This document shows, piece after piece, positions 16,068 to 27,152 of a DNA stretch of 64,000 nt. The notes under the pieces were generated by a model, which was not told the origin of the DNA, searched no databases, and saw only the letters and a program-made list of their open reading frames with translations. The stretch's first letter is position 1; each line of letters starts with the position of its first letter. A program made the position numbers and the translations under genes. Source of the stretch: Tsukamurella pseudospumae (GTDB taxonomy: Bacteria > Actinomycetota > Actinomycetes > Mycobacteriales > Mycobacteriaceae); the NCBI RefSeq assembly GCF_001575205.1, contig NZ_LSRE01000049.1, forward strand, positions 106,913 to 170,912, in the 5' to 3' direction.

Positions 16068-17576
16068 ATGTCCGGATCACTCATGCCCGCCGTGCGCGGC
16101 TACAGCGACTACCTGCGGTCCGCAGACGGCCGACCCGCCCTGCTCGGGCTGGCCGGCGCCGTCGTGACCACGCTCGGCAGCTTCGGCGCGGGCGCGATCC
16201 GCGTGCACGACACGACGCTCGAGTCGACCCACCTGTCGTGGCTGCGGTTCGGCCACGGCCTGGTGCTCAGTTCGGTGCTGTTCTGGACGGGTATCGCGCT
16301 GCTCGTGATCGCCTGGATCCGGCTGGGCCGCGCCGCGCTCGCCGGGCGGCTCGAGGCCCGGGACGTGGCGGGCACCGTCGCGCTGTGGATCGTGCCACTG
16401 CTGGTGGCCGTGCCCCTGTACTCGCGGGACGCGTACTCCTATCTCGCGCAGGGCGCACTGCTGCGCGACGGTTACGACCCGTACGTGGACGGCCCCGTCG
16501 TCAATCCGAACGGCCTGCTCGACGACGTGAGCGGCATCTGGACCACTACGACGGCGCCGTACGGGCCGTTGTTCATCCTCATCGCGCGCGGGATCACGAC
16601 GGTGCTCGGCGACAACGTGCTCGGCGGCGTGATCGCGCTGCGGGTGGTGATGCTGCCCGGGATCGCGCTGTCGGTGTGGGGCGTGGCCAAGCTGGCGCGG
16701 CACTTCGGGGCGAAGCCCGCGGTGTCGCTGTGGCTGGGGGTGCTCAACCCGCTGGTGATCGTGCACCTGGTGGGCGGCGTGCACAACGAGGCGCTCATGG
16801 TGGGGCTGATGGTCGCCGGCGTCGCGCTGGTGCTCGACGGGCGGCACTGGTTCGGCGTCGCGGTGATCGTGACGGCAGTCGCGGTCAAGGGCACCGCGGC
16901 GATCGCGCTGCCCTTCGTGGTGTGGATCTGGTTCCACCATCGGCGCGCGGCGAACCCCGAGGAGTCGGCTGTGAAGGCCTTCGGCACGGCGCTGGCCGCA
17001 TCGCTGGGGATCTTCGTCGCGCTGTTCGCGGCGTTCTCGCTCATCGCGGGCGTGGGCCTCGGCTGGACCACCGCGCTGGCCGGGTCCATCAAGATCATCA
17101 ACTACATCACACTGCCGACGGCGATCGCGCAGATCACCGCTTTCGTGGCCGCGCCCTTCACCGACCTCCACCTCGCGCCGATCCTCATCGTCACACGGGC
17201 CCTGGGCATCGCGGCGCTCGCGATCTCCCTGGTGGTGCTGTGGTGGCGGTTCCGGCAGGACGAGCGGCGCAACGTGATGGGCATCCTGTTGGGCCTGCTC
17301 GCGGTGTGCGTCCTCTCCCCCGCGTCACTGCCCTGGTACTACACGTGGCCGCTCGCGATGGCCGGCGCGTTCGTCTGGTCGCCGCGCACGCTGGCGATCA
17401 TCGCGGGCCTGTCGGTCTGGCTGATGGTCGTTTTCATGCCCACGGGCTCGATCGGCCTGTACTCGCTGTGGAACGTGGCGCTCGCGGCGGCATTGGGCGC
17501 ACTGGCCGGCTGGTCGCTGCTGCGGCCCGACCCGTTGGGAATGCGGCCGCGGTTGGGCCTGGCGCCCGCGGTCTGA
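16068..17576 (+). CDS. mptA: Alpha-1,6-mannosyltransferase MptA
   Basis: A 502-residue GT-C membrane enzyme with about 12-13 hydrophobic helices. SRDAYSYLAQG (about residues 121-131) carries the acidic residue that GT-C enzymes use in the first large extracellular loop. In M. tuberculosis MptA (Rv2174) extends the alpha-1,6-mannan backbone of lipomannan from polyprenyl-phosphomannose. The gene sits in the same relative place after idsA2, but here the siderophore operon lies between them. The start is leaderless. Downstream is a 400-bp repeat-rich gap. Confidence 0.9.
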   Translation: MSGSLMPAVRGYSDYLRSADGRPALLGLAGAVVTTLGSFGAGAIRVHDTTLESTHLSWLRFGHGLVLSSVLFWTGIALLVIAWIRLGRAALAGRLEARDVAGTVALWIVPLLVAVPLYSRDAYSYLAQGALLRDGYDPYVDGPVVNPNGLLDDVSGIWTTTTAPYGPLFILIARGITTVLGDNVLGGVIALRVVMLPGIALSVWGVAKLARHFGAKPAVSLWLGVLNPLVIVHLVGGVHNEALMVGLMVAGVALVLDGRHWFGVAVIVTAVAVKGTAAIALPFVVWIWFHHRRAANPEESAVKAFGTALAASLGIFVALFAAFSLIAGVGLGWTTALAGSIKIINYITLPTAIAQITAFVAAPFTDLHLAPILIVTRALGIAALAISLVVLWWRFRQDERRNVMGILLGLLAVCVLSPASLPWYYTWPLAMAGAFVWSPRTLAIIAGLSVWLMVVFMPTGSIGLYSLWNVALAAALGALAGWSLLRPDPLGMRPRLGLAPAV

Positions 17577-17680
17577 GCCGCGCCGCGTCAGCCGCGGCCG
17601 GCCGGCGCTGTGGCGCCGGATCGGCGGGATCGGCGGAGCCGGGTCGGCAACGCCGGATCGGTGGCACCGGGTCGGCATGG

Positions 17681-17736
17681 CCGGATGGACGGCGCTGGGT
17701 CCGCCGGGCCGGATGGACGGCGCTGGGTCCGCCGGG
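17681..17736. repeat. Perfect 28-bp tandem duplication
   Basis: Positions 17681-17708 are repeated without change at 17709-17736, and a diverged third start follows. The unit begins CCGGATGGAC and ends CCGCCGGG. Surrounding sequence (17600-17680) has shorter, degenerate versions of the same GCCGGAT/GGGTCGGC theme, suggesting slippage-driven growth. Confidence 0.85.
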
Positions 17737-17847
17737 CCGGGTGGGCAGTGCCAGATGGAGGCCCAGGATGGCGATCGTTTCTCGCCACCGCCTATGCGAT
17801 TCCCGTATACCTCGAACAAGCAGTTCAAGGGGTTGTTTCGGAGCGGC

Positions 17848-17864
17848 TATACGCATTGCGTATA
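17848..17864. promoter_or_regulatory. 17-bp palindrome TATACGCA-T-TGCGTATA
   Basis: A perfect 8+1+8 inverted repeat in the gap 3' of the LysR-like gene. Related half sites (CGTATA, GTATAG) occur near 17807, 18617 and 18677, on both sides of that gene. The symmetry suits a dimeric regulator; the gene it would control is not obvious. Confidence 0.5.
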
Positions 17865-17890
17865 TGCCTCGCCACGAACACGGCCACACC

Positions 17891-18004
17891 CCGACGCGCC
17901 ACCCACGAGCTCATTTCGACCCAGAGACTTCAGAAACACGGCCGTACGTCCCGATCGCGCCACCCACGAGCCCGCATCACCCCAGATACTTCAGAAACGC
18001 CGCC
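17891..18004. repeat. Imperfect 53-bp direct repeat over a gene end
   Basis: 17891-17943 and 17951-18004 are alike over about 53 bp (roughly three quarters identical, one gap). The right copy contains the stop codon and last codons of the LysR-like gene. The left copy is a decayed duplicate outside it. Confidence 0.65.
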
Positions 18005-18534
18005 ACTCGCCCCGACGGCGCCGGCCGGTTGAGCAGCTCGACACGCCCCGCCCGTCCGAGCGCCCGGACGACCTGTGTCTCCACGCCCTCGAGCATCGGG
18101 CCCGTCAGGTGCACGACCGCCAGATCGCATTCCCCGGACCGCAACGCGGCCACGGGATCGTCGACGATGCACTGCTCGACCTGCACCTCGTGCGCGCGGT
18201 TCCACCGCGTGATCCGGCCCTCGATGTAATCGGGCAGGTAGACGTTCAGCGTGCGGCAGACGCTGATCGTGGAGCGGGAGGAACAACCCAGCTCGCGCAA
18301 CTCGTCGAGGCCCGCCACGACACGCTCGATGACCGCGAGGGCCGGCAGCGCACCGGGCGCAGGCGTGGTGCCGGCCGAGCCGCGCTCGAACAGCGCGAAT
18401 CCGAGCAACTTCTCCATCCCCGCGACCGCGCGCGTCACGGAGGGCTGCGAGGTTCCGTGGACCTGCGCGGCCACGTTCATGCTCGCCGTGCGCGCGACCG
18501 TGGCCACCAACCGCAAGCGTTCGATGTCGGACAT
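17977..18534 (-). CDS. Short LysR-type regulator, probably truncated
   Basis: A 185-residue protein starting MSDIERLRLVATVARTASMN. Residues 1-65 form a LysR winged helix-turn-helix (GTSQPSVTRAVAGMEKLLGF, then ALFERG). LysR proteins are usually about 300 residues. Here the effector domain stops after about 110 residues (RAAFLKYLG-like end in place of the second half), just where the local direct repeat lies. It could be a remnant or a short active repressor. No SD is clear. It has no target operon beside it. Confidence 0.6.
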   Translation of the reverse strand: MSDIERLRLVATVARTASMNVAAQVHGTSQPSVTRAVAGMEKLLGFALFERGSAGTTPAPGALPALAVIERVVAGLDELRELGCSSRSTISVCRTLNVYLPDYIEGRITRWNRAHEVQVEQCIVDDPVAALRSGECDLAVVHLTGPMLEGVETQVVRALGRAGRVELLNRPAPSGRVAAFLKYLG

Positions 18535-18704
18535 GGCGGAACCGTAGCGCGCGGCACTGACAGGAAACGTCGACGCGAGCGGAGCCGACCGTCCGCGATC
18601 CGAGGGTATTCGGAATCCGTATAGCCGCTGTCCCAGAAAAAGCCTCTGACCTGGATGTTCTCGGGTATGCCAGAAATGTATAGCGAAAGACCGACGCACC
18701 GCTG

Positions 18705-18764
18705 TCCGCAGCCGCGCTGCGGCAGGTCGCATCAGCCCCCTCCGCAGCCGCGCTGCGGCAGGTC
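18705..18764. repeat. Two copies of a 24-bp hairpin repeat
   Basis: The same 24 bases occur at 18705-18728 and 18741-18764. Each contains CCGCAG-ccgcg-CTGCGG, a 6-bp stem with a 5-base loop. They fill the 287-bp gap upstream of the LysR-like gene and 3' of the Rv2175c-like gene, and may act as terminators or be REP-like elements. No T-tract follows. Confidence 0.6.
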
Positions 18765-18821
18765 CCGCATTTGCGCCGCCGCAGGCCGGCATCAGCCCCG
18801 CAGCAGCTCCGCTGGCGCGCT

Positions 18822-19202
18822 CTAGAACGCCATCGACTGCGCGCGACGGATCATCTCGCGCGCGGAATCGGTGTGCAGCAGTTCCGCAGGCGCGGCATCG
18901 AGGTCCTCCTGCGGCTCGAACAGCCACCGCATGATCTCGTCGTCGCGGAAGCCACCGTCGTGCAGGACGCTCAGCAGACCGGTGAAGTGCTTGGCGATGG
19001 AGAACCGCCCGTCGACCTCGCCGAAGAACAGGCGCGGGATGTGGATGTCACCGCCGCGCCGCACCGCTATCAACTGGCGGTCGCGCAGCAGCTGCAGCAC
19101 CTTGGACTGCGACACGCCGAGGCCCTTGGCGACCGTGGCGGTGTTGTAGGTGGAAGTGCCCTCGGGCAGCAGATCGTCGCTGACGAACGGGATGGAGCTC
19201 AC
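18822..19202 (-). CDS. Winged-helix DNA-binding protein, Rv2175c type
   Basis: A 126-residue protein with a helix-turn-helix at about residues 20-45 (TATVAKGLGVSQSKVLQLLR). It sits divergent from pknL, as does Rv2175c in M. tuberculosis, which binds DNA and is phosphorylated by PknL. A Thr/Ser-rich N-terminus (TSTYNTAT) offers phosphorylation sites. I chose GTG 19202 because TACAGT lies exactly 6 bases upstream (leaderless); GTG 19208 would add two codons. The DNA target is unknown. Confidence 0.85.
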   Translation of the reverse strand: MSSIPFVSDDLLPEGTSTYNTATVAKGLGVSQSKVLQLLRDRQLIAVRRGGDIHIPRLFFGEVDGRFSIAKHFTGLLSVLHDGGFRDDEIMRWLFEPQEDLDAAPAELLHTDSAREMIRRAQSMAF

Positions 19203-19300
19203 CGTCACACTGTACCCAGCGACGGGATTCGGACCTTCCCACCCCGGGGTCGCTAGGCTGAACTGTCGACACCGCCGGATATCGAGAGGACACGAAGAAG

Positions 19301-21478
19301 GTGAACACTCCGCGCGACCGCCTGATCGGCGCCCGCATCGAGGGGCGCTACCGCATCGATGCGGTGATCGCGCGTGGCGGCATGTCCACCGTCTACATGG
19401 GCCTCGACCTGCGGCTCGACCGTCCGATCGCCATCAAGGTGATGGACCCCAAGTACGCCGCGGACGCCCAATTCGTCTCCCGCTTCGAGTTCGAGGCCCG
19501 CGCCGTCGCCAAGCTCAAGGACCCCGGCCTGGTGGCCGTGTACGACCAGGGCGTCGACGGTGAGCTGGCCTTCCTCGTGATGGAGCTGGTCACCGGCGGC
19601 ACGCTGCGCGAACTGCTCGGCGAACGCGGCCCCATGCCGCCGCACGCCGTGGCCGCGGTGATGGGACCGGTGCTCACGGCGCTCGGTACCGCGCACCGCG
19701 CCGGCCTGGTGCACCGCGACGTGAAGCCGGAGAACGTGCTCATCTCGGACGGCGGAGAGGTCAAGGTCGCCGATTTCGGGCTGGTCCGGGCCATCGCCGC
19801 CGCATCGGTGACCAGCTCGTCGGTGATCCTCGGCACGGCCGCGTACCTGTCCCCCGAGCAGGTGGAATCCGGCAACGCCGACGCCCGCTCCGATGTGTAC
19901 TCGAGCGGCATCCTGGCCTACGAGCTGCTCACCGGGCAGGTCCCCTTCACCGGCGACACCGCGATCTCGCTGGCCTACCAGCGCCTGCACAACGACGTCC
20001 CGCCGCCCAGCGCCGCCATCGCCGGCGTGCCGCCGGAGTTCGACGAGTTCGTGGCCCGTGCCACCGACCGCGATCCGTCGCGTCGTTACGCGGACGGATT
20101 CGCGATGGCCGACGCGCTGAGCGCGATCGCCGAGGATCTCGACCTACCGCCGTTCACCGTCCCTGCGCCGCAGTCCAGCGCCGAACAGCGGGCGGCCGCC
20201 GCGATGTACGACGCGCAGCGCGGCCAGCCGCTGATCCCCGCCGCCGCGGAACCCACCGGCGCGCTCATGCCCGGTGCCCCGCTGCCCGTGCCGCCAGTCG
20301 CGCCGCCGCGCACCGTCGCCCAGCCCCTGCCCCAGGGTCCCCACCCGACGCGCGCGGAGACGATGCACGAGCCGCTCCCGTCCGAGTCCGCGCCGCCCGA
20401 GCGGGTCGGCGCGCCGAAGAAGGGCCGCGCGAAGTCCTGGGCGATCATCGCGATCATCGCCGTGGTCTCGCTGCTGCTCGCGGTCGGCGGCTGGTGGCTG
20501 GCCTCGGGCCAGTACACCTCGGTCCCGAACGTGACCGGGATGGACCGGCCGGCTGCGGAGAAGGCGATCAAGGACGCCGGGCTCGACGTGAAGCTCGACG
20601 GCTCCTTCAGCAACGACGTCACCGAGGACACCGTCACCGGCCTCGATCCCACCGCGGGCAGCCGGATCAGCCGGTTCGGCACCGTCACCGTCAAGTACTC
20701 GCGCGGGCGTCCCGTGGTGCCGCAGTTCCGCGCCGGAGACAGCCCGGAGAACGTCGAGAAGCTGTTGCGCGACAACGGACTCGTGGCCAAGAGCGGCCCT
20801 GCGCAGTTCAGCCGCGACGTCCCGCAGGGCGGCGTCATCGGCCTCTCACCCACGCCGGGTACGCGCGTGTCCGTCGGTTCGACGGTGACCGTGGTCGCCT
20901 CCGCCGGCAACCAGCCCGTCACCATCCCGGACGTGCGCGGCAAGTCGCCCGACGAGGCGACGTCGATCCTGCGCTCGGCGGGTCTGACGGTCAAGGAGAC
21001 CAAGCAGCAGTTCGACTCCTCGACCGAGGCGGGCAAGGTGTTCGGCACCGATCCGTCCGGCCAGGTGAACAAGGGCGGCAGTGTCACCCTGCTGGTCTCG
21101 AACGCGTTGACGGTGCCCGACGTGACGGGCAGGACCGGGGCCGAGGCGACGCAGCTGTTGCAGCGCGCGGGCCTGGTCGCGGACCTGACCGGCGAGACCG
21201 GCTCCGGCTCCGTCGTCGTCTCCACCAGCCCGTCCGCGGGCGGACGGGTCGACCCGTCGAACAACCGCGTGACGGTGACGATGGCCTCGCGCATCACCGT
21301 GCCTTCGGTGACCGGGATGAGCGTGAGCCAGGCGCGCTCCGCGCTGCGCGACGCCGGGCTGCAGGTGAAGGTCAACGGGCTCTTCGCCTCCGACAAGTCC
21401 CAGGTCATCTGGCAGGATCCGGGCGGCGGCTCGCGCGTGTCCGCCGGGTCGACAGTGACCATCACCGCCATCCCGTAA
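19301..21478 (+). CDS. pknL: Ser/Thr protein kinase PknL with PASTA domains
   Basis: A 725-residue membrane kinase. Catalytic motifs: RGGMSTVY (Gly loop), AIKVM (Lys), HRDVKPEN (about residue 138), DFGLVRA, and APE-loop GTAAYLSPEQ. A Pro-rich linker follows, then one membrane helix (about 378-400) and five PASTA repeats to the end. PASTA modules bind muropeptides or lipid II, so it probably senses wall state. M. tuberculosis PknL lacks them; corynebacterial PknL has them. The GTG start follows GAGAGGA. A small alarmone synthetase gene follows after 16 bp. Confidence 0.94.
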   Translation: MNTPRDRLIGARIEGRYRIDAVIARGGMSTVYMGLDLRLDRPIAIKVMDPKYAADAQFVSRFEFEARAVAKLKDPGLVAVYDQGVDGELAFLVMELVTGGTLRELLGERGPMPPHAVAAVMGPVLTALGTAHRAGLVHRDVKPENVLISDGGEVKVADFGLVRAIAAASVTSSSVILGTAAYLSPEQVESGNADARSDVYSSGILAYELLTGQVPFTGDTAISLAYQRLHNDVPPPSAAIAGVPPEFDEFVARATDRDPSRRYADGFAMADALSAIAEDLDLPPFTVPAPQSSAEQRAAAAMYDAQRGQPLIPAAAEPTGALMPGAPLPVPPVAPPRTVAQPLPQGPHPTRAETMHEPLPSESAPPERVGAPKKGRAKSWAIIAIIAVVSLLLAVGGWWLASGQYTSVPNVTGMDRPAAEKAIKDAGLDVKLDGSFSNDVTEDTVTGLDPTAGSRISRFGTVTVKYSRGRPVVPQFRAGDSPENVEKLLRDNGLVAKSGPAQFSRDVPQGGVIGLSPTPGTRVSVGSTVTVVASAGNQPVTIPDVRGKSPDEATSILRSAGLTVKETKQQFDSSTEAGKVFGTDPSGQVNKGGSVTLLVSNALTVPDVTGRTGAEATQLLQRAGLVADLTGETGSGSVVVSTSPSAGGRVDPSNNRVTVTMASRITVPSVTGMSVSQARSALRDAGLQVKVNGLFASDKSQVIWQDPGGGSRVSAGSTVTITAIP

Positions 21479-21494
21479 CGCCCGAGGACCGTCG

Positions 21495-22280
21495 ATGAGC
21501 ACGCCCGCACCCTTCGAACCCGGCTTCGTCCCCGACGCCGCGACGCTGGCGCAGGCCCGCCGTATGCGGGACGCGCTGACCCGCTTCCTCATGGAGTACG
21601 AGTTCGCCGTGAAGGAGGTGCTCACGAAGGTCACCATCCTCCGCGAGGAGTTCCTGCAGCTGCACCGGTACAACCCGATCGAGCACGTGACCTCGCGGAT
21701 CAAGAAGCCCGAGAGCATCGTCAAGAAGGTGGCCCGCCGGGGCATCGCGCCGGAGTTGCCGCTCATCCGCGAAGCGATCACCGACATCGCCGGCATCCGC
21801 ATCACGTGCAGCTTCATCGCCGACACCTACCGGATCCTGGAGACCGTCACCGCACAGGACGACGTCCGCGTGCTGATGATCAAGGACTACATCGCGCACC
21901 CGAAGCCCAACGGCTACAAGAGCCTTCACGCGATCATCGAGATCCCCGTGTTCCTCTCCACCGGCCCCGTGCACGTGCCGGTGGAGCTGCAGATCCGCAC
22001 CATCGCGATGGATTTCTGGGCCAGCCTGGAGCACAAGATCTTCTACAAGTACGACGGTGCCGTCCCGACCCATCTGCGGGGCGAGCTGGCCGAGGCCGCG
22101 TCCGTCGCCGAGCAGCTGGACCGGAGGATGGAGCAGCTGCACACGCAGGTGCACGGGACCCCCGGGGCGACCGACGACGCCCGGGTCGAGGCGCGCGAAG
22201 CCGCCGACACCGAGCTCGCGGGCGACGAGCTGCTCAGCCGCTTGCTGAAACTGACGCAGCGGCTCCCCGCCGAGGACTGA
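21495..22280 (+). CDS. relS: Small alarmone synthetase, (p)ppGpp synthase
   Basis: A 261-residue RelA/SpoT-fold synthetase with no hydrolase or regulatory domains. It shows the synthetase core motifs: RIKKPESIVKK (about residues 68-78), ITDIAGIRITC (about 95), KPNGYKSLHA (about 136, G-loop/YK motif) and ELQIRTIAMDFWASLEHK (about 160). It makes ppGpp or pGpp from GTP/GDP and ATP. The N- and C-terminal helices match tetrameric SAS enzymes. It lies 16 bp after pknL, so wall sensing and alarmone output may be co-expressed; this is an inference. Confidence 0.9.
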   Translation: MSTPAPFEPGFVPDAATLAQARRMRDALTRFLMEYEFAVKEVLTKVTILREEFLQLHRYNPIEHVTSRIKKPESIVKKVARRGIAPELPLIREAITDIAGIRITCSFIADTYRILETVTAQDDVRVLMIKDYIAHPKPNGYKSLHAIIEIPVFLSTGPVHVPVELQIRTIAMDFWASLEHKIFYKYDGAVPTHLRGELAEAASVAEQLDRRMEQLHTQVHGTPGATDDARVEAREAADTELAGDELLSRLLKLTQRLPAED

Positions 22281-22320
22281 ACCCGCACGCCATGGGGTTC
22301 CGCGGGATACCGTGTGCCCC

Positions 22321-23436
22321 ATGGACCGAACCTCCGCCCTGACCCGTGCGGTCGCCCTCGCCGCCGTCGGCTCGATCGTGCTCGCCGGCTGCACGGCGAC
22401 CCCCTCCTCGGAGAGTGCCCGGTCGTCGTCGGCCGCGACGTCCTCCTCGTCCGACGCCCGTGGCGTCGCCGGCCGGGTCGCGGCGCTGCTCGCTGAGGCC
22501 AAGGCGGCGTTCGACTCCCCCACGCGCACGTCGACGGCGGGCAACACCGACAAGACCGTCGACAACATGGCCGTCGTCGAGCAGAAACTGCTCGAGGCGT
22601 CCGCGCTCGCGCCGTACCGGGCCGACCTGCTGTTCAGCGCGGCGTCGGCGCGGATCGCGCAGAAGAACGTGCCGGGCGCCCTCGAGCTGTACCGCAAGGT
22701 GCTCTCCTTCGCCCCGGACGACGACGATGCCCACACCTACCTCGCCGTCTGGAACCGCTTCGTCGGGGACGCTGCGGGTTCGACAGCCGAGGTCGATCAG
22801 CTGCGGCGGATCGCGCCGGATCGGGTCCCGGAGGTCGAGTCCCTGTTCGCGGCGGTCGACGGTGCCGTGCGCACCCCGCTCACCGATCTCGCCCCCGCGA
22901 CCGCGCCGCCGAACGCGGGCATCGTCGTCCTCGGGTACGCCCTGAAGAAGGACGGGACGATGGACGCGCCGCTCGTGCAGCGGCTCGAGAAGACCCTGGA
23001 GGTGGCCCGCGCGCTGCCCGCGGCCCCGATCGTGGTGACCGGCGGCGTCGAGCAGGCGGGGAACACGGAGGGCGCGCTGATGAAGGCCTGGCTCGTCGAG
23101 CACGGGGTCGACGGTGCCCGGATCACCGACGAGAACTTCGCCCGCACCACCGTCGAGAACGCGCTCTACAGTTCGTACGCCCTCGCGACGAAGCGGGTCG
23201 ACCACGCGGTCCTGGTGAGCTCGGCGAGCCACGTTCGGCGCGGCACCGTCGACCTGATCCTGGCGGCGCGGGAGAACCTGCCCGCGACCTTCACCGTGAG
23301 TTCCGTGGCGGCCGTGGACAAGCCGCTCGCCGACCTCGCGACCCCCTCGGCCGACGAACTGCGCAGCATCTACCGCGACGCGCTGAGCACCATCGGGCTG
23401 TGGAGCTACCGCAGTGCGCCGATGCTGCAGCGCTGA
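22321..23436 (+). CDS. Lipoprotein with YdcF/ElyC (DUF218) domain
   Basis: A 371-residue lipoprotein. The lipobox is IVLAGC (Cys about residue 24). A Ser-rich linker and a helical TPR-like region follow (about 50-180), then a DUF218 domain from about 195 with GIVVLGYALKKDGTM, IVVTGG, NTEGALMKAWLVEHGV and the ERTT-like FARTTVENALYS. DUF218 proteins (SanA, ElyC, YdcF) act in envelope integrity; the biochemical activity is unclear. TACCGT lies 7 bases before the ATG, so it is leaderless and separate from pknL-relS. Confidence 0.85.
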   Translation: MDRTSALTRAVALAAVGSIVLAGCTATPSSESARSSSAATSSSSDARGVAGRVAALLAEAKAAFDSPTRTSTAGNTDKTVDNMAVVEQKLLEASALAPYRADLLFSAASARIAQKNVPGALELYRKVLSFAPDDDDAHTYLAVWNRFVGDAAGSTAEVDQLRRIAPDRVPEVESLFAAVDGAVRTPLTDLAPATAPPNAGIVVLGYALKKDGTMDAPLVQRLEKTLEVARALPAAPIVVTGGVEQAGNTEGALMKAWLVEHGVDGARITDENFARTTVENALYSSYALATKRVDHAVLVSSASHVRRGTVDLILAARENLPATFTVSSVAAVDKPLADLATPSADELRSIYRDALSTIGLWSYRSAPMLQR

Positions 23437-23598
23437 GCGCCACCAGGAAGGGGTGTCCTCGGGTGGTCTCCACGGATCAGAACGTGGTGGGCGCCGCTCG
23501 TGGGCCGGGATTTCTTGGACCACATGTCGCTTCTACCGCGACGACGTCGCCCACCGCGACCATGGAATAGCCGGGCGACGGCGCTGGTTGCCCCGGTC

Positions 23599-26359
<2,761 letters not shown>

Positions 26360-26370
26360 GGGCACAGAGG

Positions 26371-27081
26371 TTACGCGGCGCCGGCGTCCCGCTCCGCGCC
26401 CGGGACGACCACGCCGTCCTTGACGTCCTGCGCGTAGACGTCCACGTAGGGCTGGCCGGACAGCTTCATCAGCTCGTACATCACCTCGTCGGTGATGGCA
26501 CGCTCGATGAACCGGTTACCGGACATGCCCTCGAAGCGGGAGAAGTCGAGCGGCTTGCCGATGCGGATCTGCACCTTCGTGGGGTGCGGGAGGGTGGATC
26601 CGGGCGGGTTGAACTTCTCGGTGTCCACCATCGCGACGGGGATGATCGGGGCACCGGTCTCGAGCGCCATCCGGGCCATGCCCGTCTTGCCCTTGTACAG
26701 CCGGCCGTCGGGGCTGCGCGTGCCCTCCGGGTACAGGCCCAGCACCTGACCGTCCGCGAGCGCGCCGACGCCGGCGTTCAGCGCGTCCTGCGCGGCGCTC
26801 GCACTGCCCCGCACGATCGGGATGCACCCGACCGAGCTGAAGAACCACTTCTTGAACGCGCCCTTGAGGCCCTTGCCCGTGAAGTACTCACTCTTCGCCA
26901 GGAACTTGATGGGCCGCGGAACCATGAGCGGCAGGAAGAACGAATCCATCACCGCCAGATGGTTACTCGCCAGGATCGCCGCGCCCTCCTTGGGCAGGTT
27001 CTCGACGCCGACCACCCGCGGCCGCCCCAGCAGCCGCAGCACCGGCCCGATCAGGATCCACTTGAAGACCAACCACCACAT
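26371..27081 (-). CDS. plsC: 1-acyl-glycerol-3-phosphate acyltransferase
   Basis: A 236-residue PlsC-like acyltransferase (Rv2182c position). The catalytic NHLAVMD (HxxxxD, about residue 41) and the phosphate-binding LYPEGTRSPDG (about 118) are intact. An N-terminal hydrophobic helix (WWLVFKWILIGPVL) anchors it to the membrane, where it acylates lysophosphatidate for phospholipids and phosphatidylinositol mannosides. I prefer ATG 27081 (GAGGAG 9 bases upstream) over GTG 27102. It ends 11 bp before the RNase AS gene. Confidence 0.88.
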   Translation of the reverse strand: MWWLVFKWILIGPVLRLLGRPRVVGVENLPKEGAAILASNHLAVMDSFFLPLMVPRPIKFLAKSEYFTGKGLKGAFKKWFFSSVGCIPIVRGSASAAQDALNAGVGALADGQVLGLYPEGTRSPDGRLYKGKTGMARMALETGAPIIPVAMVDTEKFNPPGSTLPHPTKVQIRIGKPLDFSRFEGMSGNRFIERAITDEVMYELMKLSGQPYVDVYAQDVKDGVVVPGAERDAGAA

Positions 27082-27152
27082 GTCGCCCAGCTCCTCGTCC
27101 ACGCCCTGACGTGCTGGGCCTCACTCTACCGACGATCCCCGCGCCGCGGGGG

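Larger units (their letters stand above)
17577..17976. other. Repeat-rich gap, no intact gene
   Basis: About 400 bp between mptA and the convergent LysR-like gene. The left half is built of degenerate GCCGGATCGG-type units and a perfect 28-bp tandem repeat. The right half is less GC-rich and holds a 17-bp palindrome and a degenerate copy of the LysR-like gene's 3' end. I find no coding frame with family resemblance. Confidence 0.65.

Noticed and set aside
17610..18624. Long plus-strand frames opposite the LysR-like gene
   Set aside because: They cover repeats and the antisense of a recognisable helix-turn-helix; no domain is visible.
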